From Apibacter mensalis (GTDB taxonomy: Bacteria > Bacteroidota > Bacteroidia > Flavobacteriales > Weeksellaceae), in the NCBI RefSeq assembly GCF_001418685.1, contig NZ_LIVM01000001.1, positions 244,350-308,349 on the forward strand: a stretch of 64,000 nt of DNA, written 5' to 3'. The position numbers and the translations under genes are program-made. Numbering within the stretch: position 1 is the first letter of the stretch; every line of letters begins with the position of its first letter. The notes beneath the pieces were generated by a model that ran no database searches, was not told where the DNA came from, and saw nothing but the letters and a program-made list of their open reading frames with translations. Below are positions 27,843 through 37,558 of the stretch, in pieces.

Positions 27843-27877
27843 AAAAAGAACTGAATAAAATTATTTGGTTCTTTTTA
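27843..27877 (+). terminator. Terminator after the M16 protease gene
   Basis: AAAAAGAAC (27843-27851) pairs with GTTCTTTTT (27868-27876), 16-base loop, more T beyond. Confidence 0.75.
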
Positions 27878-27999
27878 CTTTTTTATAATGTAGAGTTTTA
27901 TATATAATTTAAAATAAGGAGCTTTAATAGTATGAGACAAATTATAGATATAGAAAAGTAAATTATTGGTAAAACTAAACTTAACATGAGATTACATAT

Positions 28000-28623
28000 T
28001 TAGATATATAGATCTAAATCACCCTGTCCCTGACGTAGTATTTTTGCACTCCCTGATGTTAAATCTACTACTGTAGAGGGAGTATAGCCTCCAGCACCAC
28101 TATCAATTACTAAATCTACTAATTTACCATATTTTTCAGCAATTAACTCAGGATCAGTAATATATTCCAATATCTCATCATCGTCATGGGTAGATGTTGA
28201 AGCTATGGGATTACCTAATCTTTCTACAATGATTCTGGGAATGATATGATCCGGAATTCTTATTCCTACTGTTTTTTTATTTTTATAATAAGAGGGTAAC
28301 GTATGGGAAGCATTCAGGATAAAAGTAAATGCTCCCGGCAGTGATCTTTTTAAAAGCTTAAATAAATTAGTATTTATAGGTTTAGAATATTGAGATAAAT
28401 TGCTTAAATCGTTACAAACAAAAGAAAAGTGGGTCTTTTCAAGTTTTACATTTTTAATTTTCGAAAGTTTTTCCATCGCTTTGTGATTAAAAATATCACA
28501 ACCCATTCCGTAAACCGTATCTGTCGGATATACAATTATTCCATCCTTCTTTAATACATCTACCACTTCATTTATAGCTTTCTCTGAGGGATTTTCGGGG
28601 TAAATTTTTACAATTTTAGCCAT
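28000..28623 (-). CDS. YciO/YrdC/Sua5 family protein (threonylcarbamoyl-AMP synthase fold)
   Basis: A 207-aa protein with the family core IIVYPTDTVYGMGCDIFN, SLPGAFTFIL, VGIRIPDH and IASTSTH. It looks like YciO in length and in ending shortly after VVDLTSGSAKILRQGQGD, rather than like the longer Sua5. In most bacteria this fold makes threonylcarbamoyl-AMP for tRNA t6A37; whether this copy does, or a second YrdC exists elsewhere, cannot be told here. It follows msrB by 34 bases, on the same strand. Confidence 0.86.
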   Translation of the reverse strand: MAKIVKIYPENPSEKAINEVVDVLKKDGIIVYPTDTVYGMGCDIFNHKAMEKLSKIKNVKLEKTHFSFVCNDLSNLSQYSKPINTNLFKLLKRSLPGAFTFILNASHTLPSYYKNKKTVGIRIPDHIIPRIIVERLGNPIASTSTHDDDEILEYITDPELIAEKYGKLVDLVIDSGAGGYTPSTVVDLTSGSAKILRQGQGDLDLYI

Positions 28624-28657
28624 TATATCAATTCTTTTATTCTCTGTAACCTATTTA

Positions 28658-29047
28658 TTATTCTTCAACAAAATCCAGTGAAGCAGAATTTACACAGTAT
28701 CTTAATCCGGTTTTTGTAGGACCATCATTGAAAACATGTCCCAAATGACTGCCACAATTAGCACAAAGAATCTCCATGCGGGTCATCCCATGAGAAGTGT
28801 CTAATTTTTCGGTAATTCTGCCTTTAACTATTTCTTGATCAAAGCTGGGCCAACCGCAATGAGAATTAAATTTTGAATAGCTATCAAATAAAACAGCTCC
28901 ACAAGCCTTGCAAGTATATACTCCTTTTTCGAAATGCATATTAAATTTTCCACTATAGGGAGCTTCGGTTCCTTTCTCTCTCAAAATATAATATTCTTCT
29001 GGAGAAAGCTGCTTCTTCCATTCTTCTTCTGATTTTATTACCTTCAT
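28658..29047 (-). CDS. msrB: Peptide-methionine (R)-S-oxide reductase
   Basis: Repairs methionine-R-sulfoxide in proteins. The 129-aa single domain has the structural zinc cysteines C46/C49 and C95/C98 (CKACG, CANCG), the nucleophile C118 in RYCVNSASLDF, and C64 (SHCGWPSF) at the place of the usual resolving cysteine. HLGHVFNDGP is the family signature. No signal peptide, so cytosolic. It is likely one unit with the YciO gene downstream. msrA is not in the window. Confidence 0.95.
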   Translation of the reverse strand: MKVIKSEEEWKKQLSPEEYYILREKGTEAPYSGKFNMHFEKGVYTCKACGAVLFDSYSKFNSHCGWPSFDQEIVKGRITEKLDTSHGMTRMEILCANCGSHLGHVFNDGPTKTGLRYCVNSASLDFVEE

Positions 29048-29198
29048 ATGTGTTTCTTATTTGGTTACTTCTAAACTGTCTTTTGATAAACAAGATATCA
29101 ACAGTAATCCGAAATTTATAAAAACTGCACACTGAAGCAGTTTTAGATCTGTATTCATTTAAAAACAAAATTCATTCCAATACTGAGGTGTGAATTTT

Positions 29199-30215
29199 TT
29201 AAGGATTATCACTAAATTCGTTATTATAAACATCTAAAAGTAGAAAAAAGCTGGAAAGTAATATTGGTCCAAAAATTAACCCGATAAAACCAAAAATATT
29301 CATGCCTAAAATTACTCCAAAGATAGTAATTAACGGATGAACATCATCCAGTTTCTTAAGTAGTGTGAATCTTACAATATTATCTGAAACTCCAATAATT
29401 ATAATACCGTATAATATTATAAATACGGATTGCCAAATATCTCCAGAAGTAAATAATAGAATAGCAATCGGAACATAAGCTAATGCAGAACCTACAATAG
29501 GCAACATAGAGGTAAAAGTAGTTACTGCAAACCAAAACCACAAATTGTCCAACCCTACAATAGCATAGCCAACAGACCCCACAACACCCTGAATAACAGC
29601 AACTAATGGAATACCTATAGCATTAGATTGGATCATTTTCTTCAATCTTTGACCTAACTTTATAGTGTTTTGCTCTTTCAAAGGAGACCATTTCATAAAT
29701 GTACTTTCAATTTTTCTGATATTCATAATCATAAAATAGAAAAGAACAAATGAAAAGAGAAAAACTACCACTGAATTTACGGTTGAATTTACTATTTTAG
29801 GTACCACCCTGCCCACCCAAGTTGTTGCTTGGATGATATTGTCTTTGTTTAGTATATTAAGTGCGTATTTGGCTTGTAAATCATTTACAATTTTCACTAA
29901 AGAATTATTTATCTTATTAAAATAAGATACTGCTGTATGCACCTGAGAATAACTCAATTCAATGACAAAATAAATAGGAATCGAAATAATCAATAATGTA
30001 AGTAGAAAGACTATAATAATTGACAACCATTTTTTCAGTCCTTTTTTTTCAGTTAGATATAAGAAAAAATCTTTGGATAGTGCATATAAGGTGATTGCTC
30101 CTAAAAAGCTTGGAAGAAATATGGCCAACTGACTTATAATAAGGATAAAAAGAGATATTATTATTATTAAAAACAATATCTGATGTATGACTTTTCCACT
30201 TATTTTTTCGTTCAT
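29199..30215 (-). CDS. AI-2E family transporter (PerM/YdiK-like)
   Basis: A 338-aa inner-membrane protein with about eight segments: pairs at the N-terminus (about 12-50), one at about 65-88, and a C-terminal block (150-330). GIPLVAVIQGVVGSVGYAIVG and LPIVGSALAYVPIAI carry the family pattern. The family's substrates vary (autoinducer-2 export in TqsA, ion antiport in others), so no substrate is claimed. It follows aroQ by 26 bases and is probably cotranscribed. Confidence 0.88.
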   Translation of the reverse strand: MNEKISGKVIHQILFLIIIISLFILIISQLAIFLPSFLGAITLYALSKDFFLYLTEKKGLKKWLSIIIVFLLTLLIISIPIYFVIELSYSQVHTAVSYFNKINNSLVKIVNDLQAKYALNILNKDNIIQATTWVGRVVPKIVNSTVNSVVVFLFSFVLFYFMIMNIRKIESTFMKWSPLKEQNTIKLGQRLKKMIQSNAIGIPLVAVIQGVVGSVGYAIVGLDNLWFWFAVTTFTSMLPIVGSALAYVPIAILLFTSGDIWQSVFIILYGIIIIGVSDNIVRFTLLKKLDDVHPLITIFGVILGMNIFGFIGLIFGPILLSSFFLLLDVYNNEFSDNP

Positions 30216-30241
30216 TTAAAATATCAATTACTTATTACTTT

Positions 30242-30670
30242 TTATTGTTGTTTCATTTGTATTAAATATTCAATGGCTTCTTCATAACCGGGTAATCCTT
30301 TGCCTTTAATTTGGTGTATACAAGCGTCTTTTATTACTGAAATTTTTCTAAATTCTTCTCTTTTTTCAATGTCGGAAATATGAACTTCAATTGCCGGTGC
30401 AAGTACTGACTTTAATGCATCATATATTGCATAGGAATAGTGAGTATATGCTCCCGGGTTAATCACAATACCATCGTATTCAAATCCTTTTTCATGAATC
30501 TTATCAATAATCGAGCCTTCATGATTAGTTTGATAGTATTCTAATTCCACATCTATAAATTTTTTCTGCAAATGCTTAAAATAAACATCGAATGAACAAC
30601 AACCGTAAATTTGTGTTTCTCTTTGCCCTAGAAGGTTTAAATTAGGACCATTGATAATTAATATTTTCAT
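30242..30670 (-). CDS. aroQ: Type II 3-dehydroquinate dehydratase
   Basis: Shikimate-pathway enzyme, dodecameric, cytosolic. GPNLNLLGQRE holds the catalytic tyrosine/arginine loop start, NHEGSIIDKIHE, NPGAYTHYSYAIYDAL and EVHISDIEKREEFR give the remaining active-site residues. At 142 aa it is normal size. It heads the pair aroQ-permease on the minus strand, divergent from tRNA-Leu; the intervening 103 bases hold both promoters. Confidence 0.95.
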   Translation of the reverse strand: MKILIINGPNLNLLGQRETQIYGCCSFDVYFKHLQKKFIDVELEYYQTNHEGSIIDKIHEKGFEYDGIVINPGAYTHYSYAIYDALKSVLAPAIEVHISDIEKREEFRKISVIKDACIHQIKGKGLPGYEEAIEYLIQMKQQ

Positions 30671-30725
30671 AATCTTTTTTTACGAATATAGGAAAGAAAG
30701 AATGAATGAAATAAAAAACATAAAT

Positions 30726-30756
30726 TTTGAAGAAGAAAAATATTTAAGTATATTTG
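30726..30756 (+). promoter_or_regulatory. Consensus promoter of tRNA-Leu
   Basis: TTTG (30726-30729), exactly 19 bases, TATATTTG (30749-30756). The mature tRNA starts 18 bases downstream. Confidence 0.85.
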
Positions 30757-30773
30757 CACACCTAAAAAATAAT

Positions 30774-30857
30774 GCCCAGGTGGCGGAATTGGTAGACGCG
30801 CTGGACTCAAAATCCAGTGGTAGCGATATCGTGCGGGTTCGATTCCCGCCCTGGGTA
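30774..30857 (+). tRNA. tRNA-Leu (anticodon CAA)
   Basis: Class II tRNA of 84 bases: acceptor GCCCAGG/CCTGGGT (first pair G-U), anticodon stem CTGGA/TCCAG with loop CTCAAAA (anticodon CAA), long variable arm, and T-arm GCGGG-TTCGATT-CCCGC. No encoded CCA. Has its own promoter and no partner gene. Confidence 0.97.
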
Positions 30858-30994
30858 CAATATAATAGGTATTTTTATTTACAAATTACTTATTATTCTA
30901 TAGTATCATTAGTAAATCTTACAAGTAATCTTCTTGTTTAATAAATTATTAATTTTCTACCCAACCTCGTATTTTTTTTATTACTTAAATAAAA

Positions 30995-31024
30995 ATAAGA
31001 GAACTTTAAAATAAAGCCTCTTAT
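30995..31024 (-). terminator. Terminator of the nitroreductase gene
   Basis: ATAAGAG (30995-31001) pairs with CTCTTAT (31018-31024), with an inner CTTT/AAAG pairing; TTTTTATTT follows on the minus strand. Confidence 0.7.
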
Positions 31025-31062
31025 CAATCATTAAAATTATTTATGTAAATATTAGTTTACTT

Positions 31063-31698
31063 CTAATCAAATTTAAGTAAAAAATCTTTCTTAGGATGTC
31101 TAACTTTCGGATAATTTACTAACCAGTCATTCTTTTCATCTCTATAACCTAAAGGGAGCATAACTACACTTTTCAATCCAAGCTCTTTTAATTGTAAAAG
31201 CTCATCTACTGCCTGATTGTCAAAACCCTCCATAGGAGTCGTGTCAACTTTTAGCTCTGCTGCTGCTGCAATCGATAATCCAAAAGCTATATAGGCTTGA
31301 CGTGCAGCATGTTCAAAATTATTTTCAGCAGCTGTATTAAGATAAATTCCTTTAATACGATCCGTATAGCTTTGATAAGCATCAGAAGGCTGATTACGTT
31401 CTCTCGTTATATGCCCATAAATGGTATCTATTCGTTCTTCTGTATAATTATCCCAGGCAGCAAATATTAGAATATGTGAACAATCTTCAACTTGTTTTTG
31501 ATCCATAGAGATAGAAACCAGCTTTTGCTTTAATTCCGGATTGGTAATTTCTATAATCTTAAAAGGCTGTAATCCGGAAGAGGTGGGAGCTAACCATGCT
31601 GCTTCAACGATTTGATCTACCAACGATTGTTCAACTTTTTTGGTGGCATCGAATTTTTTTGTTGCATACCTCCATTTAAGTGAGTTAATTAATTCCAT
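31063..31698 (-). CDS. Nitroreductase family NAD(P)H-dependent FMN oxidoreductase
   Basis: A 211-aa cytosolic flavoprotein of the NfsB type. The FMN phosphate-binding start is LKWRYATKKFDATKKV, followed by AWLAPTSSGLQPFKII (active-site SxxxxQP), DTTPMEGFD and LGYRDEKNDWL. It lies 33 bases downstream of the OhrR-type regulator on the same strand, so it is probably in the peroxide-responsive unit; a role reducing quinones or electrophiles formed under oxidative stress fits, by inference. Confidence 0.92.
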   Translation of the reverse strand: MELINSLKWRYATKKFDATKKVEQSLVDQIVEAAWLAPTSSGLQPFKIIEITNPELKQKLVSISMDQKQVEDCSHILIFAAWDNYTEERIDTIYGHITRERNQPSDAYQSYTDRIKGIYLNTAAENNFEHAARQAYIAFGLSIAAAAELKVDTTPMEGFDNQAVDELLQLKELGLKSVVMLPLGYRDEKNDWLVNYPKVRHPKKDFLLKFD

Positions 31699-31731
31699 TT
31701 TATTATTAATTTATTTTAAATATATATATTA

Positions 31732-32196
31732 TTATTTTGATTCTCTTTTTTTCTTACTTCTATTCTTGCTCTTCGCCGAAACAATGGATAACAACTTACA
31801 AAATTCTTTCTGATGAGCGTATAATTCTTCTTCTTCAATTTCCAATTCCGTCTTAAGAGTCTGCGGAATTATTCTTGCTTTTTCTTTCATTTTATTCCCT
31901 TGTTCTGAAAGACGAATTAGCATATGTCTTTCATCTTGTGTGGAACGAAATCTCTTTATAAATCCATTTTCTTCCATTCTCTTTAAAAGAGGGGTTAAGG
32001 TTCCACTATCTAACCACAACAACTCTCCTATATCCCTTACACAAATTTCTTCATTTTCCCATAATACTAATAATACCAAATACTGGGGATAGGTTAAGCC
32101 TAATTTTTCTAAATGTGGTCTATAAAGTGTGGTTATTAACCTGGACAAAGCATATATAGGAAAACATAATTGATTTTTTAATTGTAAACTTTCCAT
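31732..32196 (-). CDS. ohrR: OhrR-type MarR family peroxide sensor
   Basis: A 154-aa winged-helix repressor. NQLCFPIYALSR, GLTYPQYLVLLVLWE and LWLDSGTLTPLLKRMEENG agree closely with OhrR, and C11 occupies the place of its peroxide-sensing cysteine. C133 near the C-terminus could act as the resolving cysteine of 2-Cys types; C52 is a third. The tail is unusually basic (KSKNRSKKKRESK). A perfect OhrR-like palindrome sits inside its own promoter (32221-32234), so it is likely autoregulated. No ohr gene is adjacent; the coupled gene is a nitroreductase. Confidence 0.87.
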   Translation of the reverse strand: MESLQLKNQLCFPIYALSRLITTLYRPHLEKLGLTYPQYLVLLVLWENEEICVRDIGELLWLDSGTLTPLLKRMEENGFIKRFRSTQDERHMLIRLSEQGNKMKEKARIIPQTLKTELEIEEEELYAHQKEFCKLLSIVSAKSKNRSKKKRESK

Positions 32197-32212
32197 ACCA
32201 ATTTAGATTGAA

Positions 32213-32243
32213 CAAAATTAAATTGTATACAATTAATATGCAA
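32213..32243 (-). promoter_or_regulatory. ohrR promoter with OhrR-type operator
   Basis: On the minus strand: TTG (32243-32241), 20 bases, TAATTTTG (32220-32213). The perfect 14-bp palindrome AATTGTATACAATT (32221-32234) abuts the -7 and fills most of the spacer, so a bound dimer would block polymerase. The sequence matches the TACAATT/AATTGTA half sites known for OhrR of Bacillus. Leader only about 10 bases. Confidence 0.78.
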
Positions 32244-32496
32244 CTTTTTAAGTTTGTTTTAATAATAACTATATTACCGGCTTTTCGTATCTGAATTTGA
32301 TTATACATAAATCTACTATTATAAAATTTGAATTTTCAAGTGCGCTAATTTATCATAAGCTATTACTGATAAGCATTATATAATTAAAATAATTCAATAG
32401 TGGTAAATATTGTATTTTAATATGACTTTCTGTATACTATTTGTACCTTTGTACATACCCTAATCGTATAAAGACATAAAAAATTTAATCTATTAA

Positions 32497-33528
32497 ATGA
32501 TTGATTTAAAAAACATTACCAAAACATTCGACCACAAAGGGAAGAAAAACATAGCTCTTTCCAATATTTCCCTATCTGTTCCTGAAGGAAAGATAGTTGG
32601 GGTCATTGGTGAATCTGGAGCCGGAAAAAGTACACTCATAAGATGTGTTAATTTATTGGAAAGACCTAATTCAGGAGAGGTATGGATTGATGGTCAAAAT
32701 CTGATGGAACTTTCTCCTTCTAAATTAACTGCGGCACGGAAAAATATAGGAATGATTTTTCAACATTTCAATCTGCTTTCCTCTCGAACTGTATTTGATA
32801 ACATCGCTTTTCCTTTGGAATTAAGCCATACTTCTAAAGCTAAAATCAAAAATAGAGTTTACGAATTAGTAGAGCTGGTAGGACTTACCGATAAATTAGA
32901 CAGTTATCCGGTAAATCTTTCCGGAGGGCAAAAACAAAGGGTTGCTATTGCCAGAACCCTAGCCAGTAATCCTAAAGTTTTACTATCCGACGAGGCAACC
33001 AGCGCTTTAGATCCATCTACTACTCGCTCCATTTTGTCTCTGCTTAAAGATTTAAATAAAGAGCTGGGAATTACTATTTTACTAATTACACATGAAATGG
33101 ATGTGGTCAAACAAATATGTGATGATATAGCTGTCATGAATCGTGGAAAACTAATTGAACAAGGAAGTGTTTCTGCAATTTTTTCAAATCCGAAAACTGA
33201 ATTAGCTCAGCGTTTTATATCGTCTTCTTTACATCTAGAAATACCTATTGATTACCAAAAACGTATTACCCATATGCCGGAAGAAGGTAAACACCCGTTG
33301 TTAAAATTACAAATATCCGGAAATACGGTAGATGAGCCGGTATTGTCTGAAATTTCCAGATTATTTGATATCAATAACAATATTATAAGCGCTCAAATGG
33401 ATTACGCAGGTGGAGTAAAGTTCGGAGTCATGTTAACGGAATTTATCGGCACTATTTCCAAAGAAATAGCTGCTATAGAGTATTTAAAAAGTAAAAATAT
33501 TAAAGTAACTTTATTAGGATATGTCTAA
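32497..33528 (+). CDS. metN: Methionine ABC transporter, ATP-binding protein
   Basis: ATPase of the MetNIQ importer for D/L-methionine. Walker [10 protein letters not shown], signature [12 protein letters not shown], Walker [13 protein letters not shown] and switch H in LLITHEMD are intact; the C-terminal 75 residues are the NIL domain that binds methionine for transinhibition. 343 aa. It overlaps metI by 8 bases. A -7-like TACCTTTG at 32444-32451 lacks a good -33. I looked for a SAM riboswitch in the 300-base upstream region and did not see one. Confidence 0.95.
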   Translation: MIDLKNITKTFDHKGKKNIALSNISLSVPEGKIVGVIGESGAGKSTLIRCVNLLERPNSGEVWIDGQNLMELSPSKLTAARKNIGMIFQHFNLLSSRTVFDNIAFPLELSHTSKAKIKNRVYELVELVGLTDKLDSYPVNLSGGQKQRVAIARTLASNPKVLLSDEATSALDPSTTRSILSLLKDLNKELGITILLITHEMDVVKQICDDIAVMNRGKLIEQGSVSAIFSNPKTELAQRFISSSLHLEIPIDYQKRITHMPEEGKHPLLKLQISGNTVDEPVLSEISRLFDINNNIISAQMDYAGGVKFGVMLTEFIGTISKEIAAIEYLKSKNIKVTLLGYV

Positions 33529-34174
33529 CTCAATTATTGATCTCTTAGCAAAAGGAACTTGGGAAACCATAGCCATGACTTTTATTTCCGGTTTTTTTGG
33601 TTATTTGATAGGATTACCTGTCGGAATTGTTTTATTTATAACACGTAAAGGGCAACTGAAGGAAAATCTTGTTTTCAATCATACCGTATCCACCATAGTT
33701 AATATATTTCGTGCTATACCCTTTATCATTTTGATTGTATGGATGATTCCTTTTACGCGCTTAATCGTGGGAACCTCCATCGGGGTTCCTGCCGCCTTAG
33801 TTCCCTTAAGCTTGGGAATTGCTCCGTTTATAGCCAGAATGGTTGAAAATAGTTTATTGGAAGTCCCTAGTGGTTTGGTTGAAGCCTCCAAAGCTATGGG
33901 CGCAACCCCTTTTCAAATTATTAAAAAAGTATTACTTCCGGAAGCATTTCCTTCACTAATTAATTGTGCTACAATATCTTTGATTACTTTGGTAGGTTAT
34001 TCAGCTATGGGTGGGACTGTAGGAGCCGGAGGTTTGGGAAAAATAGGATATCAAGAAGGATATGTAAATAAAAATATGGAAATTATGAATTTTGTTTTAA
34101 TATTATTAGTTTTACTTGTTTTTGCAATCCAATTCGCGGGAGATTATTTTTCAAAAAAAGTAGATCACCGTTAA
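33521..34174 (+). CDS. metI: Methionine ABC transporter, permease
   Basis: Inner-membrane permease of 217 aa with about five segments. The EAA-type coupling loop is [22 protein letters not shown], quoted here as [12 protein letters not shown] and KKVLLPEA, which docks on Met[18 protein letters not shown] and [15 protein letters not shown] are family signatures. Starts inside metN (8-base overlap), and metQ follows after 39 bases. Confidence 0.95.
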   Translation: MSNSIIDLLAKGTWETIAMTFISGFFGYLIGLPVGIVLFITRKGQLKENLVFNHTVSTIVNIFRAIPFIILIVWMIPFTRLIVGTSIGVPAALVPLSLGIAPFIARMVENSLLEVPSGLVEASKAMGATPFQIIKKVLLPEAFPSLINCATISLITLVGYSAMGGTVGAGGLGKIGYQEGYVNKNMEIMNFVLILLVLLVFAIQFAGDYFSKKVDHR

Positions 34175-34213
34175 AAATTTAAACATAAAAAATAACATCT
34201 AAAAGAAATAATA

Positions 34214-35017
34214 ATGAAAAAACTAACAATATTTATCTTATTCGTCTCTTCTATTTTACTAAGCACTTGCCAAAAGAAACAGGTAGATAATCCCAATTAT
34301 ATTAAGGTAGGAGTAGAATCCGGGCCAGAATTTGTAGTGGCCCAAACCGCACAAAAGATTGCTAAAGAAAAATACGGTTTAGAAGTAGAATTAGTTGAAT
34401 TCAATGACTATATTTTACCGAATACGGCACTCAATGATGGAGATATTGATATTAACATTATTCAGCACAAACCTTTTTTGAATCATATCATTAAGCAAAG
34501 AGGATATAAACTTGCTATTGTAGGTAATACTTTTATTTATCCATTGGCCGGATATTCCAAAAAGATAAAATCACTGGATGAATTACAATCTGGCAGCACT
34601 ATTGGAATTCCTAATGATGCCACCAATAGAGGGAGGGCTTTACTGCTTCTACAAAAAGAAGGATTAATCAAATTAAAAGACCCTAAAAGCCTTATTTCTA
34701 GTGCATCGGATATAATTGAAAATCCTAAAAATTTAAAAATAATTGATATGGACCCTGCTATTTTAACAGAAATCCTTAATGATGATAAAGTATCCATTGC
34801 CATAATCAACAATACATTTGCAGCTAAAGAGGGATTTACTTTAAAAGACGGACTTTTTGTCGAAGACAAGGATTCGCCTTATATGAATGTGATTGTTTCA
34901 AGAGAAGATAATAAAGATGCTGAAAATGTGAAAAAATTTATCAAAGCCTATCAATCGAACGAAGTCGCAGAAACTACCGATCGTGAATTCAAGGGAGGAG
35001 CGGTTAAAGGTTGGTAA
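34214..35017 (+). CDS. metQ: Methionine-binding lipoprotein
   Basis: Substrate-binding protein of the MetNIQ system, NlpA family, 267 aa. Lipobox LLSTC gives lipidated C19. YIKVGVESGPEFV, DINIIQHKPFLNH and IGIPNDATNRGRALLLLQ are binding-site regions typical of MetQ. It is anchored on the outer face of the inner membrane. Last gene of metNIQ; mtgA follows after 30 bases and may share the transcript. Confidence 0.94.
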   Translation: MKKLTIFILFVSSILLSTCQKKQVDNPNYIKVGVESGPEFVVAQTAQKIAKEKYGLEVELVEFNDYILPNTALNDGDIDINIIQHKPFLNHIIKQRGYKLAIVGNTFIYPLAGYSKKIKSLDELQSGSTIGIPNDATNRGRALLLLQKEGLIKLKDPKSLISSASDIIENPKNLKIIDMDPAILTEILNDDKVSIAIINNTFAAKEGFTLKDGLFVEDKDSPYMNVIVSREDNKDAENVKKFIKAYQSNEVAETTDREFKGGAVKGW

Positions 35018-35047
35018 GTAATCCATTTTATTATCAATTGAACTTTA

Positions 35048-35740
35048 ATGAAGATTTTTAAATGGATTAAACGGGTTTTTATTGGATTATTTGTATTATC
35101 CATCCTTATAGTCCTAGTTTATAAATGGATCCCAGTTCCTTATACAGGACTCATGCTTAAAAGATTTTTTGTAAATGGTTCAAACATTGAAAAAAAATGG
35201 GTTCCAATTGATAGTATGGCCAATTCAATAAAACTTGCGGTCATTTCCAGCGAAGATCAAAAATATTTTCAACACGGTGGATTTGATTTTAAAGAGATAC
35301 AAAAAATAATTGAAAAAAAAGGAACACCTAAAAGAGGGGGAAGCACCATTTCACAACAAACAGCAAAAAATGTGTTTTTATGGGATGGAAGAAATTATGT
35401 TAGAAAAGGCTTAGAAGTATATTTCACCTGTCTTATTGAGTGGATTTGGGGTAAAAAAAGAATACTTGAGGTATATTTAAATGTAATAGAATTCGGGGAT
35501 GGCATTTATGGTATAGAATTCGCTTCTCAACACTATTTTCATAAACCGGCCTCTAAACTTACTACAAGTGAAGCTGCTACATTGGCTGCTCTTTTACCCA
35601 ATCCTAGGGAATACGGAAAAATCATTAACGGAAAATTCATTCAAAAAAGAAAGTTATGGATTATGCGACAAATGTCTAATTTAAAAGATACAGTAATTTT
35701 TTCGAACTATTACAAATTAAAAAAAACTAAAAATGCTTAA
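35048..35740 (+). CDS. mtgA: Monofunctional biosynthetic peptidoglycan transglycosylase
   Basis: GT51 glycosyltransferase polymerising lipid II into glycan strands; anchored by one N-terminal segment (about 12-29). Motif 1 is [15 protein letters not shown] with the catalytic glutamate, followed by [37 protein letters not shown] pieces ([10 protein letters not shown]) and [11 protein letters not shown]. No transpeptidase domain, 230 aa. Its last 8 bases overlap the start of the type IX plug gene. Confidence 0.94.
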   Translation: MKIFKWIKRVFIGLFVLSILIVLVYKWIPVPYTGLMLKRFFVNGSNIEKKWVPIDSMANSIKLAVISSEDQKYFQHGGFDFKEIQKIIEKKGTPKRGGSTISQQTAKNVFLWDGRNYVRKGLEVYFTCLIEWIWGKKRILEVYLNVIEFGDGIYGIEFASQHYFHKPASKLTTSEAATLAALLPNPREYGKIINGKFIQKRKLWIMRQMSNLKDTVIFSNYYKLKKTKNA

Positions 35741-36977
35741 AAAGCTTCTATTATTATGCTTACTTTCTCAGCTCTGTTTTTCACAGTCTGCTTTAGAAAA
35801 AGTGTATAGCTCTTCCGTCAATGGTATACAATTATTCAATCCCGACACAAACGATGAAACCCCTTTCATCCCAATGGGAAATGGTATGTTTGTTTTAACT
35901 TTTGATATGCTAGATAGAGGCTATGAAAAAATTTATTATACTATAAAGCATTACGACAGGAATTGGAATGAGGATACTCTTTTTGAATCGGAATATATTG
36001 ATGGGTATACTTTACCTCAAATATACGATTACCAACCTTCCTTTAATACGAGACAAAATTACACACATTATACCTTGGAATTTCCTAACAAAGACATGCA
36101 ACCTAAGATTTCGGGAAATTATCTTCTTACCGTATATAATGACAACCATCAGCCTTTATTCAGTAAAAAAATTGCATTTTATGAAGATTTTGCACATATT
36201 AATGTAAGATATGAAAGGTATTCAACATCCAAAAATCCTAATATTACACAGCGAGTAATAGCACAGGCTACCCTCTCTGGTATCAATTCAATTTCCCCCA
36301 GACAACTGTCTTTAAGTTTACTTCAAAATAACAATTGGAAAAATGCTATCTATAATATAGAGCCTCAATTTATAAATGGAAATTCTTTCACATTTGGACA
36401 GCTTACTAACGCTTTTGAAGGAGGAAATGAATTTTATGCTTTCGACACGAAAAATATAGCTATCCCCGGTTATGGAGTTTCTAATTCCCTAGAAAATAAT
36501 CCTCTATACCTCACCTATTTATATCCGATTATACCTTATCCACCAGTTTATGCCTATAATCCAGATGTAAATGGTGCTTATTATTTCAGGCGATTTGATC
36601 TTAATCAAGAAAGGGATGCCAGAACGGAAGGCGATTACACTCCGGTAAATTTTTCTGTGGAATTCAAACAACCTTTAGATAATAAAGATTTATATATAGT
36701 CGGATTATTTAATAATTATGAGCTTTCCGATTCAAATAAGATGATTTATGATCATAATCAAGGTAAGTATATAAAAACATTGCTATTAAAACAAGGGTAT
36801 TATAATTATACCATTGCAACAGTTGACAAAAAAAACAATCACTTTAGTATATCAGAAATTTCAGGCTCATTTTGGCAAACCGAAAATCTGTATCAAAGTT
36901 TACTATACTATACTCCTTTTGGAGGGACTTATGATGCACTTATCGGTTATGGTGAAGTTAGAGCTAGTAGATTATAA
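35733..36977 (+). CDS. Type IX secretion system plug protein (DUF5103)
   Basis: A 414-aa exported protein; signal peptide ends CFS before [24 protein letters not shown], the [10 protein letters not shown] segment, GNYLLTVY and the C-terminal YGEVRA are typical of DUF5103, the family that includes the periplasmic plug of the SprA translocon described for Flavobacterium type IX secretion. It should seal the translocon when no cargo is passing. The overlap with mtgA means they are cotranslated. The window also holds one type IX cargo (C10 protease), but no other core genes. Confidence 0.87.
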   Translation: MLKKLLLLCLLSQLCFSQSALEKVYSSSVNGIQLFNPDTNDETPFIPMGNGMFVLTFDMLDRGYEKIYYTIKHYDRNWNEDTLFESEYIDGYTLPQIYDYQPSFNTRQNYTHYTLEFPNKDMQPKISGNYLLTVYNDNHQPLFSKKIAFYEDFAHINVRYERYSTSKNPNITQRVIAQATLSGINSISPRQLSLSLLQNNNWKNAIYNIEPQFINGNSFTFGQLTNAFEGGNEFYAFDTKNIAIPGYGVSNSLENNPLYLTYLYPIIPYPPVYAYNPDVNGAYYFRRFDLNQERDARTEGDYTPVNFSVEFKQPLDNKDLYIVGLFNNYELSDSNKMIYDHNQGKYIKTLLLKQGYYNYTIATVDKKNNHFSISEISGSFWQTENLYQSLLYYTPFGGTYDALIGYGEVRASRL

Positions 36978-37089
36978 TTGTTTATTGATTATGAGTATTT
37001 AAAATTTCAATAAAAATCATTTAAATAACAATATATTTGATTAGGTTTACTATTTTTGTTACTTCTTAAAAAGAAATAAAAGTAAATCT

Positions 37090-37521
37090 ATGTATATCCT
37101 TTTTAAAAACATACATCACTACGTAGGTATGATTACCCTTGTATTTGTATTATTACTTACTGTTGTATCGTTTATCTATTATTTGCAGGAAAGACCTATT
37201 AGTGGTCAGGCCAAAAAAATCTCACTTTTAGCTTTGATATTTACACATACACAGATAGTTCTTGGAATAATATTATTTTTCAGCTCTCCTATCTTTCAAA
37301 GTACCAGCATGAAAGATATTATGGGAATTGCTGCAGTGCGACGAAATTATATAGAACATCCTTTTTCCATGGTTATGGTAGGTGCATTAATTACAATTAT
37401 TAATGCAAAAATTAAAAAAGTGCCTAAAATTACTGTTTGGATGCTTCTTATGTCAGCAGTATCTCTTGCATTAGTTCTTGGAATGATTCCAAGATCATTT
37501 TGGGCTAGCTTTTTATCCTAA
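37090..37521 (+). CDS. Four-helix membrane protein, cytochrome-b-like
   Basis: A 143-aa protein with four membrane segments (about 12-31, 44-66, 90-104, 113-133). Histidines at the helix ends (IHHYVG near 9, THTQ near 53, EHPF near 90) resemble small Bacteroidota proteins annotated as cytochrome b, which could ligate haem. No signal peptide. It stands alone between the type IX plug gene and asd, with a -7-like TATTTTTG at 37051-37058. Haem binding is inference. Confidence 0.65.
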   Translation: MYILFKNIHHYVGMITLVFVLLLTVVSFIYYLQERPISGQAKKISLLALIFTHTQIVLGIILFFSSPIFQSTSMKDIMGIAAVRRNYIEHPFSMVMVGALITIINAKIKKVPKITVWMLLMSAVSLALVLGMIPRSFWASFLS

Positions 37522-37558
37522 AAAGATAAATCATTAAAAATCATTAAAGTTTATAGTT

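Noticed and set aside
30651..30941. 96-codon plus-strand frame
   Set aside because: It runs through tRNA-Leu and its promoter; the protein has no family character.
32197..32496. Possible SAM riboswitch before metNIQ
   Set aside because: None of the conserved SAM aptamer motifs is present; only a -7-like element was found.
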